A stretch of DNA of 5,091 nucleotides, taken from the NCBI GenBank assembly GCA_002317115.1, contig DCIP01000055.1:1-5091 (forward strand), given 5' to 3'. The position numbers and the translations under genes are program-made. The notes below the pieces were generated by a model that was not told the DNA's origin, made no database searches, and saw only the letters and a list, made by a program, of their open reading frames with translations. This DNA is from Candidatus Scybalocola fimicaballi. GTDB taxonomy: Bacteria > Bacteroidota > Bacteroidia > Bacteroidales > Paludibacteraceae. This document shows positions 1-5,091 of this stretch, piece after piece; the stretch's first letter is position 1; the number at the start of each line of letters is the position of its first letter.

Positions 1-122
1 TCGACGCTAACTCAAAGCCTGACTACCGTGTAGGTCTTGAGAAGGAGCTTAAGGCACTTCGTGAGAGCGAGATGTGGCAGACAGCTGTAACTGTACGTCA
101 GTTGCGTCCAGAGAATAACTAA
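1..122 (+). CDS. ilvC: Ketol-acid reductoisomerase, C-terminal fragment
   Basis: This is the 3' end of a gene that starts before the window; the first whole codon is at position 3 and the TAA stop is at 120-122. The readable tail includes NSKPDYRVGLEKELKAL, then SEMWQTAVTVRQLRPENN. It closely matches, from memory, the C-terminus of the fungal/Bacteroidetes type of ketol-acid reductoisomerase (yeast Ilv5 ends with NSQPDYREKLEKEL and RKLRPENQ). That enzyme catalyses the NADPH-dependent isomeroreduction of acetolactate and acetohydroxybutyrate in cytosolic isoleucine and valine synthesis. The catalytic and cofactor-binding parts lie outside the window, so completeness cannot be judged. Codons are strongly biased (GAG, AAG, CGT), as expected for a well-expressed housekeeping gene. 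A terminator follows 30 nt after the stop, so it is transcriptionally separate from the next gene. Confidence 0.82.
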   Translation, partial: DANSKPDYRVGLEKELKALRESEMWQTAVTVRQLRPENN

Positions 123-152
123 TATTCGATTGAAATTTAGTTATACAATACT

Positions 153-188
153 AAGACCGTCTCTTAATGAGGCGGTCTTTTGTTTTTT
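153..188 (+). terminator. Intrinsic terminator after ilvC
   Basis: An 11-bp stem pairs AAGACCGTCTC (153-163) with GAGGCGGTCTT (169-179), with one G-U pair and a 5-nt TTAAT loop. It is followed by TT-G-TTTTTT (180-188). This is a classic Rho-independent terminator and insulates the downstream gene from ilvC. Confidence 0.93.
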
Positions 189-273
189 ATGACACTCATG
201 TCCGTGTGTCTCTACATCTATGAGTTGAATTTGCTTAAAAATGTTTAATTTCTTTGTTTTATATCTCGCAATA

Positions 274-305
274 TTCGCAAAAGAGAAATAAGTTTCTTAA
301 TTTTG
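274..305 (+). promoter_or_regulatory. Bacteroidetes-type promoter of the three-repeat DUF1573 gene
   Basis: TAATTTTG at 298-305 fits the Bacteroidetes primary-sigma -7 consensus TAnnTTTG exactly. TTCG at 274-277, 20 nt upstream, is a one-mismatch -33 element (consensus TTTG with a 19-21 nt spacer). Transcription should start at about 310-313, giving a leader of roughly 30 nt before the ATG at 340. The rest of the 123-339 intergenic stretch holds the ilvC terminator and a weak inverted repeat, ACTCAT/ATGAGT at 194-199 and 220-225, of unknown meaning. Confidence 0.75.
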
Positions 306-339
306 CAGTGTAATGTTTAAGAAATTAAAAGAAACAGAT

Positions 340-1407
340 ATGAAAAGAGTAATTTTATTTATTGCGGCATTTGTTACTGCAATCTGTGCTTTTGCTCAGG
401 AGCAGGGTAAGGCTGTAATTGAATTTAAGAAGACTGTTCATAACTTTGGTACTTTCCCAGAGGAGAACGGAAGAGTGTCTTGTTCGTTTGTGTTCGTTAA
501 CAAAGGAACAGAGGATTTGGTGTTGAGCAAGGTAAGAGCAAGTTGTGGTTGTACAACTCCAGATTGGACAAAGACTCCAGTGGCTCCTGGTGATAGTGGT
601 GTTGTCAACGCTACTTATAACGCAACTGGTCGTCCAGGTGCATTTACTAAGACTATCACAGTTACAACTCAGAATGCTGGTGAGCACCGTCTAACTATCA
701 AGGGTGAGGTTATCCCTAAGGCAAAGAAGATTGAGGACGAGTATCCATTCAGCGTAGGTGATCTTCGTTTGAAGAACCAGAACATCTACTTGCACAAGAT
801 CAAGAATCCAGAGTCTAAGTCTGAGACTTTGAAGATCTACAACAATGGTTCAGCTGATATCACTCCTACATTCAAGAATGTTCCTTCTTACATCTCAGTT
901 TCTTGTGACAAGGACGTTATCAAACCAAAGAGTGAGGCAGAGATCACAGTCGTTTACGATTCTAAGAAGTCAGAGGAGTGGGGTACAGTAGTATCAAGCT
1001 TTGCTATCGTAGCAGGCGGTGAGTCTAAGACAATCAACGTAAACGCAACTGTTGTGGAGGATTTCTCTAAGCTTACTGAGGAGCAGAAGAAGAACGCTCC
1101 AGTTATCACTGTCGGTAGCGTAGTTCCTGTTAACGAGATCGCAAAGGGTTCTAAGAAGTCATTCTTGTTCAAGATTGAGAACAAGGGTAAGGATCCATTG
1201 ATCATCCGTAACATCACAGCTCTTGATGACAATGTTGTTATCGTTAAGCCTAAGAAGCCTATCAAGTCTGGTAAGTCTGGTGATGTATCTATCACAATCG
1301 ACGCTAAGAACATGAAGGTTGGTGATTTTACAAAGCGTTTGACTATTATTTCTAACGACCCTAACACAAGCAGAAAGGTTGTCTCTGTTAGCGGTACTGT
1401 AAAATAA
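340..1407 (+). CDS. Secreted three-repeat DUF1573 protein with CxC motif
   Basis: The 355-residue product is predicted to be exported. A signal peptide covers residues 1-19 (hydrophobic VILFIAAFVTAICAFA, likely signal peptidase I cut at AFA/Q), so it acts in the periplasm or on the cell surface. Three Ig/ASH-like beta-rich repeats follow, at about 25-125, 136-240 and 255-355. The first is a typical DUF1573 domain: HNFG at 34-37, a strand with NKG, then SCGCT with Cys69 and Cys71, PDW at 75-77 and a VAPGD turn. The later repeats keep the NNG/NKG and K-P-K turns but lack CxC; Cys48 and Cys189 are the other mature cysteines. The ATG at 340 is preferred over the in-frame ATG at 313: the promoter -7 box ends at 305, so 313 falls at or near the transcription start, and the 340 start puts the signal peptide at the N-terminus with an A-rich leader (GAAATTAAAAGAAACAG). 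Codon use is far more biased than in the next three genes, suggesting high expression. Molecular function is unknown; a structural, metal-binding or redox role is possible. Confidence 0.88.
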   Translation: MKRVILFIAAFVTAICAFAQEQGKAVIEFKKTVHNFGTFPEENGRVSCSFVFVNKGTEDLVLSKVRASCGCTTPDWTKTPVAPGDSGVVNATYNATGRPGAFTKTITVTTQNAGEHRLTIKGEVIPKAKKIEDEYPFSVGDLRLKNQNIYLHKIKNPESKSETLKIYNNGSADITPTFKNVPSYISVSCDKDVIKPKSEAEITVVYDSKKSEEWGTVVSSFAIVAGGESKTINVNATVVEDFSKLTEEQKKNAPVITVGSVVPVNEIAKGSKKSFLFKIENKGKDPLIIRNITALDDNVVIVKPKKPIKSGKSGDVSITIDAKNMKVGDFTKRLTIISNDPNTSRKVVSVSGTVK

Positions 1408-1424
1408 TTTTCATATAAATTATA

Positions 1425-1458
1425 GGGACGACATGGGTGACCTTGTCGTCCTTTTTTT
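1425..1458 (+). terminator. Intrinsic terminator between the DUF1573 gene and the thiol operon
   Basis: GGACGAC (1426-1432) pairs with GTCGTCC (1445-1451). The stem can extend by a G-U pair at the base, and inward by A-T, a U-U mismatch and two G-C pairs closing a GTGA (GNRA-type) tetraloop. Seven T residues follow (1452-1458). It sits 17 nt after the upstream stop and 14 nt before the next ATG, so it probably lowers expression of the downstream operon relative to the abundant upstream gene. Confidence 0.88.
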
Positions 1459-1472
1459 AGTTTTATAAATTT

Positions 1473-2576
1473 ATGGGTAGACAGTTTCTAAAATTATTAT
1501 CCTTTTTGATTGTTCTTACATCTTTTGTTTCATGTAAGAACAGCGATTATTTTGTCATCAAAGGAAAGGTTAGGTGTCTGCCTATGCCACGAGCATATCT
1601 TACTTGTATCTCTCCATTGACCGGAGTGAAAGATACACTTGCTCAAAGTGAAATTTATGGTGGAGAGTTTATCTTTAGAGGCAGAGTTGAAAATCCATCA
1701 ATGTGTCAGATAGAGATTGGCAACAGAGAAATAGATATAATGGTTGAGAATACAGATATAGAGGTGACTGGAACTCTAATGATTCCCGATCAGATACAGA
1801 TTACAGGAAGTGCTTCCAATGATGATTGGACACGTATACTTAGATTTGAAAGACGTTATGAAGCGCAGCGTCGCAAGAGTTGGCTGAAGATTGTCAACAC
1901 CGACGTCTACGATGAGATAGAGAAGTTGGAATCGGATTATTATCAGGCTTTTGATTCTCTATATCTTATGTTGAAGACGGAGGTCGCCAACAACCCAACC
2001 TCGTTCGGCTGCACTTATTATGTATATTACGCGTATGTGAACCAACTGTTCGGTTTGAATAAGATCGTTCAGTGTTTGAATATGCTCGACGAAGGGTCGG
2101 TTGGTGAGTCGGAATACTATAAGTATTTAAAAGATGAGATGGCATTGTATTCTGGTTTGGAAATCAACAAAGCGGCTCCTCAATTCACCATTGTTTCGAC
2201 TGATGGAGACACTTTGACCTTAGACCATTATTACAATAAAAATCTATTCTTGTTTTTTACAGCGTCATGGTGCGATTCTTGTGAATCTTATGCAAGAGAG
2301 CTTGATGATGTCCACCGTCGTTTCAAATCGCCTGGTTTTGAAGTTTTGGCGATCTCGTTGGACAAGACACAAGAAGAACTTGATGATTTAGTGGAGAAGT
2401 CTTGTGGATGGCAGATCGCTTGTGATTTCCAATATTGGGAAAGCCAGATTACTAAGCGATATGGTGTGCAGATGATCCCGTACGGGGTTTTGATCGACAG
2501 CAAACAGAGAATTTGTGCTGTCAACCCATCCATTCAGGCGTTGAGTTATAAGTTGAGAATTTTGCAAAATGAGTGA
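1473..2576 (+). CDS. Lipoprotein thiol-disulfide oxidoreductase, DUF4369-like plus TlpA/ResA thioredoxin domain
   Basis: The 367-residue product has a lipoprotein signal peptide (basic start, hydrophobic 6-19, lipobox-like FVSC with Cys21), so it is probably membrane-anchored facing the periplasm. Residues about 27-125 (FVIKGKV, then DTL, GGEFIFRGRVENP, ITGSASNDDW) look like the DUF4369 domain common in Bacteroidetes. A helical linker covers about 125-230. A thioredoxin-fold domain fills 234-367: APQF start, ASWCDSC active site (Cys267, Cys270), and MIPYGVLID with the cis-proline at 336. The redox pair and cis-proline are intact, so it should be an active thiol-disulfide exchanger of the TlpA/ResA class, probably a reductase given its CcdA-like neighbour. 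Eight further cysteines (35, 45, 78, 180, 201, 311, 317, 348) are more than usual for this fold. The first gene of a three-gene operon, it overlaps the next by 8 nt. The target is not shown by sequence. Confidence 0.86.
   Translation: MGRQFLKLLSFLIVLTSFVSCKNSDYFVIKGKVRCLPMPRAYLTCISPLTGVKDTLAQSEIYGGEFIFRGRVENPSMCQIEIGNREIDIMVENTDIEVTGTLMIPDQIQITGSASNDDWTRILRFERRYEAQRRKSWLKIVNTDVYDEIEKLESDYYQAFDSLYLMLKTEVANNPTSFGCTYYVYYAYVNQLFGLNKIVQCLNMLDEGSVGESEYYKYLKDEMALYSGLEINKAAPQFTIVSTDGDTLTLDHYYNKNLFLFFTASWCDSCESYARELDDVHRRFKSPGFEVLAISLDKTQEELDDLVEKSCGWQIACDFQYWESQITKRYGVQMIPYGVLIDSKQRICAVNPSIQALSYKLRILQNE
2569..2576 (+). promoter_or_regulatory. Stop/start overlap ATGAGTGA (translational coupling)
   Basis: The ATG of the membrane protein gene lies 2 nt upstream of the TGA of the lipoprotein gene, in a different frame. 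No purine-rich ribosome binding site stands out before it, so re-initiation by terminating ribosomes is likely. A second overlap of the same kind, ATGCGCATTAA, lies at 3269-3279. Confidence 0.7.
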
Positions 2577-3279
2577 TTTTATTTACGCTCTTCAGAGTAG
2601 GTTTCAAGATATTCCATTTTTGGCTTCGTTGTTGCTTGGTGTACTTGTCGCAATCAGTCCGTGTACTATTGCAGCAAACTTGGCAGCGTTGTCGTTTGTA
2701 TCCGTAGGTTGTGATACGAAGAAGTCCACATTAACGCAGGGAACTTTCCTTGTGCTTGGAAAATCGTTGGTCTATATTGTTTTGGCGATCCTCTTGTCTC
2801 AGTTTGCTGGTGCTTTTGAGATAAGTGATAGTTTTGCCGACGTTTATGTCCAGATAATCGGAGTGCTTTTTATTATTGTTGGAGTATTGATGCTCGACAT
2901 TATCCACCTTCATGGATTGGAGGATATCGTGGTGCGGATGTTTAAGGGTGAGAATAAAAAGAATATTTATCAGACTTTATTGATTGGTATGCTTCTTGCT
3001 TTGGCATTCTGTCCCGATGGTGCTGTTCTCTATTTTGGAATGATGATTCCGCTTACGATTGCAGAGAATCACTCGCTTATGGTGCCATTGTTCTTTGCTA
3101 TCGGAGCCGCGATACCGTTGCTTGTGGTCGTTGCGTTGTATGCTTACGGAATGGAGCGTGTAGCGTCAATGACTAAGATATTTAGCGCAAATGTCATGGT
3201 CCGTAAGTTTGTTGGGGCCATGTTTATAATAGCAGGAATTTGTTTCATCACTGAGTTTATATTCCATCATGCGCATTAA
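2569..3279 (+). CDS. CcdA/DsbD-like six-helix membrane protein (ArsG-family type)
   Basis: The 236-residue integral membrane protein has about six helices (roughly 15-40, 58-78, 93-112, 134-158, 170-192, 213-231). Each half has one key cysteine beside a proline: ISPCT with Cys32 and AFCPDG with Cys148. This is the paired arrangement of the CcdA/DsbD family, which passes electrons from cytosolic thioredoxin across the inner membrane to periplasmic thiol proteins. The LAFCP...VLYFGMMIPLTI stretch resembles Bacteroidetes proteins commonly labelled ArsG-family aromatic arsenical efflux permeases. No arsenic genes are visible here, and the adjacent thioredoxin-fold lipoprotein favours electron transfer. 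Cys48 and Cys225 are extra, and the C-terminus is His-rich (HHAH). The start is the ATG inside ATGAGTGA, overlapping the previous stop; the gene overlaps the next by 11 nt, so the three are probably translationally coupled. Family placement is firm; redox carrier versus exporter is not settled by sequence. Confidence 0.85.
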   Translation: MSDFIYALQSRFQDIPFLASLLLGVLVAISPCTIAANLAALSFVSVGCDTKKSTLTQGTFLVLGKSLVYIVLAILLSQFAGAFEISDSFADVYVQIIGVLFIIVGVLMLDIIHLHGLEDIVVRMFKGENKKNIYQTLLIGMLLALAFCPDGAVLYFGMMIPLTIAENHSLMVPLFFAIGAAIPLLVVVALYAYGMERVASMTKIFSANVMVRKFVGAMFIIAGICFITEFIFHHAH

Positions 3280-3643
3280 TCTGCTTTTCATATTGCTCTT
3301 GTCTGCATTCTCTGCAGTGTCGGCAAAACCAGTTTTAGTTTTGTCAGAAGAGGTTGTGGACTTTGGTGAGGTGAATACGGCAGATGGAAGCCAGACGAGA
3401 ATGTTGGTCGTTAAGAATGAAGGAGATGAACCATTAGTCGTGAATCAGGTATCGTCTACATGTCATTGTGTTGAACCGGAATGGAGCATAAAACCGATTG
3501 CTCCCGCGTCGACAGACAGCATCAAGATTGTGCTTAATCCTGATGGAAGTGGAATGATTAGTAAAAAACTTATAGTTTATAGTAACGCGAAAAATAAGAG
3601 AACAGTATTCAGGGTCAAAGCAAAAGCGATTAGAAAGAAATGA
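3269..3643 (+). CDS. Small secreted single-domain DUF1573 protein with CHC motif
   Basis: The 124-residue product has a signal peptide (residues 1-19, cut expected at VSA/K) and one DUF1573 domain filling the mature protein. Visible marks are VDFGEV at 30-35, VVKNEGDEPLVV at 47-58, STCHC with Cys65 and Cys67, and EPEW...PIAP. It aligns by eye with the first repeat of the protein at 340-1407 (SCGCTTPDW and PVAP there), so the two are paralogues of very different size and expression. The only cysteines in the mature protein are the CxC pair, with a histidine between them, which suits either thiol exchange or metal (for example copper) binding. It is the last gene of the operon and starts inside the end of the membrane protein gene (ATGCGCATTAA overlap). 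The start is supported by the signal peptide. Its function is not known. Confidence 0.86.
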   Translation: MRINLLFILLLSAFSAVSAKPVLVLSEEVVDFGEVNTADGSQTRMLVVKNEGDEPLVVNQVSSTCHCVEPEWSIKPIAPASTDSIKIVLNPDGSGMISKKLIVYSNAKNKRTVFRVKAKAIRKK

Positions 3644-3652
3644 ATTTGAGAG

Positions 3653-3934
3653 TCAGTTTTCATGAACACCTTGAATAATACTCATTATTTTTCTTCTGCT
3701 TTTGAAGATGGTATATTCTAGTGTTGTGATCAACATGGATAAAATCAACGCGATGAGAATCTTAATTAAATCGATATGATTCTCATTATATATTTTCCAG
3801 TATAAGTCGTTTATATATTCAGAGGCTGAAACAAAATCCTTTTGAGATACGGCAACTGGCAATTCGGATAAAGAGGAAACGTTTGTTTTATTTGCATGAT
3901 TATCAATGTATGAATATGAAGAGTCTTGAGATAA
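3653..3934 (-). pseudogene. C-terminal part of a membrane protein, separated from its N-terminal part by an in-frame TAA
   Basis: This minus-strand open stretch continues directly, in the same frame, from the TAA at 3937-3935 and runs 93 codons to a TGA at 3655-3653. It contains no ATG before its membrane helix; the only start-like codon is TTG at 3862-3860 (a 69-residue product). A soluble stretch (SELPVAVSQKDFVSASEYIN) leads to one transmembrane helix (LIKILIALILSMLITTLEY), then a basic KSRRK end consistent with a cytosolic C-terminus. Read with the upstream 107 codons it would make a protein of about 201 positions: two N-terminal helices, an outside loop and a closing helix. I do not recognise the family. 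It could instead be an independent small gene starting at the TTG. It ends 9 bp from the oppositely oriented DUF1573 gene, with no convincing terminator between them. Confidence 0.5.
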
Positions 3935-4258
3935 TTAGACTATAATAAAATTGTCATATTCTGCAACGGAGTCAATGTCAATGTCTGATAATGTCTCAAT
4001 TTGATCTACTTTCTCAAAATCCCCATAAACTGTAGACACTCTGCGTGTTTCCCAATTGTCATCATAAATGCAGAACCTAGTTTCGACTTCTTCCCAACAT
4101 AAAAAATAAAACAGTTGGATGTTGAAGATAAGGACAAATGAAATAATACAATTACGTTTTGTATGAGTTGACTTTTGGGTTTTGGAAATGATAAAGGTTA
4201 GTAGTAAACTGATTAGCGGTATACAGAAACAAATTAGTAAGAAGAAAAGTGCAATCAT
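3935..4258 (-). CDS. Small membrane protein of unknown function, possibly truncated by a nonsense codon
   Basis: The 107-residue product starts at the ATG at 4258-4256, 11 nt after the stop of the DUF6261-like gene on the same strand, so the two are probably co-transcribed. The leader TAAACTTACAAAAT is A-rich, as usual in this phylum. The protein has two transmembrane helices (about 1-25 and 38-54) joined by a short basic loop (KTQKSTHTKR) predicted cytosolic. An acidic tail follows (EEVETRF, then YGDFEKVDQIETLSDIDIDS), predicted to face the periplasm. I recognise no domain. The frame remains open after its TAA for 93 more codons with a third helix, so this may be the N-terminal part of a broken gene. 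The region looks AT-richer and less codon-biased than the plus-strand genes. Confidence 0.6.
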   Translation of the reverse strand: MIALFFLLICFCIPLISLLLTFIISKTQKSTHTKRNCIISFVLIFNIQLFYFLCWEEVETRFCIYDDNWETRRVSTVYGDFEKVDQIETLSDIDIDSVAEYDNFIIV

Positions 4259-4269
4259 ATTTTGTAAGT

Positions 4270-4941
4270 TTAAGCTCTTTCACATTTTTCCTGAATCTTC
4301 TCCACAAGTAAATCCAATTCTTTTGACGGCATTTCTGCCATCATCACCTGCAGTTTGCAATCTATCAAAGCTAAAATATCATCGGTTTCACGACGAGCGA
4401 TGTCGAGAGCCTTGCCTTTTTTTGTCCCTTTTTTCTGATTTCTTTCCTCCAACATTTTATTGCAATCCTCACACAGTTTAGTCATCTTCTTTATCGTCTC
4501 TCCGATACCTACTGCAGATAGCTCGTATGTGGAGAATCTTTCATTTATATTGTTGCAAAGAGTGGAGTAGCGAGCTATTGCTGTCTCTAATTTTAGATTT
4601 TGGGCGACGTTGCTTTCTGCATAAATACGTTGCATATCCTCTGCCTGTTTACGGAGCTTCTCATCGTCGGAAATAGAAGCCACCATGAGTGTTTTCTTAA
4701 CCACCGTCGACAACAGATTAAGCGAACGATAATTTTTTCTGATTTCTGTGGTGTGTGGGGCGGATCTACCGTCGCCACTAAGAATTTCTTCCTTGGAAAG
4801 TGCGTCTTTAAGCCTTGATATATAAATAGATAAATCCTCCCTCAACGGGCAGAGCTCCATCGTTGAGGCAACCTCGCTGAGTGTGCGGAAGTGTTTATCA
4901 TTTGTCAGGGTGTAGACCCTAGAAATTTTAAAAAGGTTCAT
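4270..4941 (-). CDS. DUF6261-like helical protein of unknown function
   Basis: The 223-residue product, starting at the ATG at 4941-4939, has no signal peptide or membrane helix and should be cytosolic. It is almost entirely helical and charged. Features resembling the Bacteroidales family DUF6261, recognised from memory: an N-terminal KISRVYTLTNDKHFRTL segment, a central TTEIRKNYRSL region, SAVGIGETIKKM at 142-153 followed by a stretch ending MLEERN (163-168), a Lys/Gly-rich turn (KKGTKKGK at 170-177), and a closing helix from ARRETDD. An in-frame ATG at 4977 would add 12 residues (start MLHCVQEIYVFK); the 4941 start is preferred because it lies just before the family-like segment and after CTTTAAG. 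Family length is usually about 200-250 residues, so it appears complete. The family has no known function that I can name. It probably heads a two-gene unit with the membrane protein downstream. Confidence 0.68.
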   Translation of the reverse strand: MNLFKISRVYTLTNDKHFRTLSEVASTMELCPLREDLSIYISRLKDALSKEEILSGDGRSAPHTTEIRKNYRSLNLLSTVVKKTLMVASISDDEKLRKQAEDMQRIYAESNVAQNLKLETAIARYSTLCNNINERFSTYELSAVGIGETIKKMTKLCEDCNKMLEERNQKKGTKKGKALDIARRETDDILALIDCKLQVMMAEMPSKELDLLVEKIQEKCERA

Positions 4942-4995
4942 CTTAAAGACATATATTTCTTGCACACAATGCAACATAAACAGTCCAAACCTTAC

Positions 4996-5015
4996 GTGAT
5001 AAGTGATAAGTGATA
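4996..5015. repeat. Short tandem repeat GTGATAA, nearly three copies
   Basis: Two full copies of GTGATAA plus a partial GTGATA lie head to tail (period 7) between the likely -7 box and the start codon of the DUF6261-like gene, so they would be in its leader. Copy number could change by slippage, but three copies are few and no role can be shown. Confidence 0.6.
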
Positions 5016-5041
5016 CAACTAATGACGAAGTCTACACCCGA

Positions 5042-5049
5042 CAAATGTA
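5042..5049 (-). promoter_or_regulatory. Candidate -7 box for the minus-strand gene pair
   Basis: On the minus strand this reads TACATTTG, an exact match to the Bacteroidetes TAnnTTTG element. Transcription would start near 5036, giving a leader of about 95 nt before the ATG at 4941. No TTTG -33 element is seen 19-21 nt upstream, so the call rests on one box only. Nothing else is recognised between 5050 and the window end. Confidence 0.45.
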
Positions 5050-5091
5050 AATCATATTCTATAAGCTCTCTGTTTATGACTACAAAATAAA

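Noticed and set aside
194..225. Inverted repeat ACTCAT/ATGAGT as a regulatory RNA or operator
   Set aside because: Six-base arms with a 20-nt loop are expected by chance in AT-rich DNA, and it lies well upstream of the promoter without other support.
355..1367. Minus-strand open frames of 110 and 137 codons inside the DUF1573 gene
   Set aside because: They are shadows of a clearly coding plus-strand gene with a signal peptide and recognisable domain.
3674..3692. AATAAT/ATTATT hairpin followed by T residues, as a terminator for the plus-strand operon
   Set aside because: The stem is six A-T pairs only, too weak to call, and it lies inside the opposite-strand reading frame.
4182..4818. Plus-strand open frames of 99 and 72 codons opposite the minus-strand genes
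   Set aside because: They oppose a better-supported helical coding frame, have low-complexity unlikely protein sequence, and no promoter.
4987..4995. TAAGGTTTG on the minus strand as a second -7 box
   Set aside because: The gap between TA and TTTG is three bases instead of two, and no matching -33 element is present.
1..5091. CRISPR array, tRNA, rRNA, insertion sequence or attachment site
   Set aside because: No regularly spaced repeats, cloverleaf-like segments, transposase motifs or flanking direct repeats were seen on either strand.

Overview
The window looks like chromosomal DNA from a member of the Bacteroidota, most likely the order Bacteroidales (Prevotella or Bacteroides type). The reasons are promoters with a TAnnTTTG -7 box instead of a TATAAT-like one, A-rich leaders without clear Shine-Dalgarno sites, DUF1573 proteins, a DUF4369-like/thioredoxin-fold lipoprotein, and a protein resembling the Bacteroidales family DUF6261. 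Genus cannot be fixed from the sequence alone.

Layout. Positions 1-122 are the last codons of ilvC (ketol-acid reductoisomerase), closed by a strong intrinsic terminator (153-188). A good Bacteroidetes-type promoter (about 274-305) then drives a 355-residue secreted protein with three Ig/ASH-like repeats, the first a DUF1573 domain with an SCGCT motif (340-1407). Its codon use is highly biased, which suggests abundant expression. A second terminator (1425-1458) follows. Only 14 nt later begins a tight three-gene operon with overlapping stop and start codons: a lipoprotein with a C-terminal TlpA/ResA-type thioredoxin domain (WCDSC; 1473-2576), a six-helix CcdA/DsbD-like membrane protein of the type often labelled ArsG-family (2569-3279), and a small single-domain DUF1573 protein with a CHC motif (3269-3643).

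On the minus strand, converging on this operon with a 9-bp gap, lie two genes read from right to left. The first is a helical, DUF6261-like cytosolic protein (4941-4270) with a -7 box upstream at 5049-5042. Eleven nt after it comes a small membrane protein (4258-3935). Its frame stays open past the TAA for another 93 codons, with a further transmembrane helix and no ATG before that helix, so the 4258-3653 stretch looks like one three-helix protein split by a nonsense codon.

The most interesting idea is that 340-3643 encodes an undescribed envelope thiol (or thiol/metal) module. The CcdA-like protein would carry electrons from cytosolic thioredoxin to the lipoprotein thioredoxin domain, and the CxC motifs of the two DUF1573 proteins would be the clients. 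The gene order and cysteine motifs are visible in the sequence; the electron-flow model is inference.
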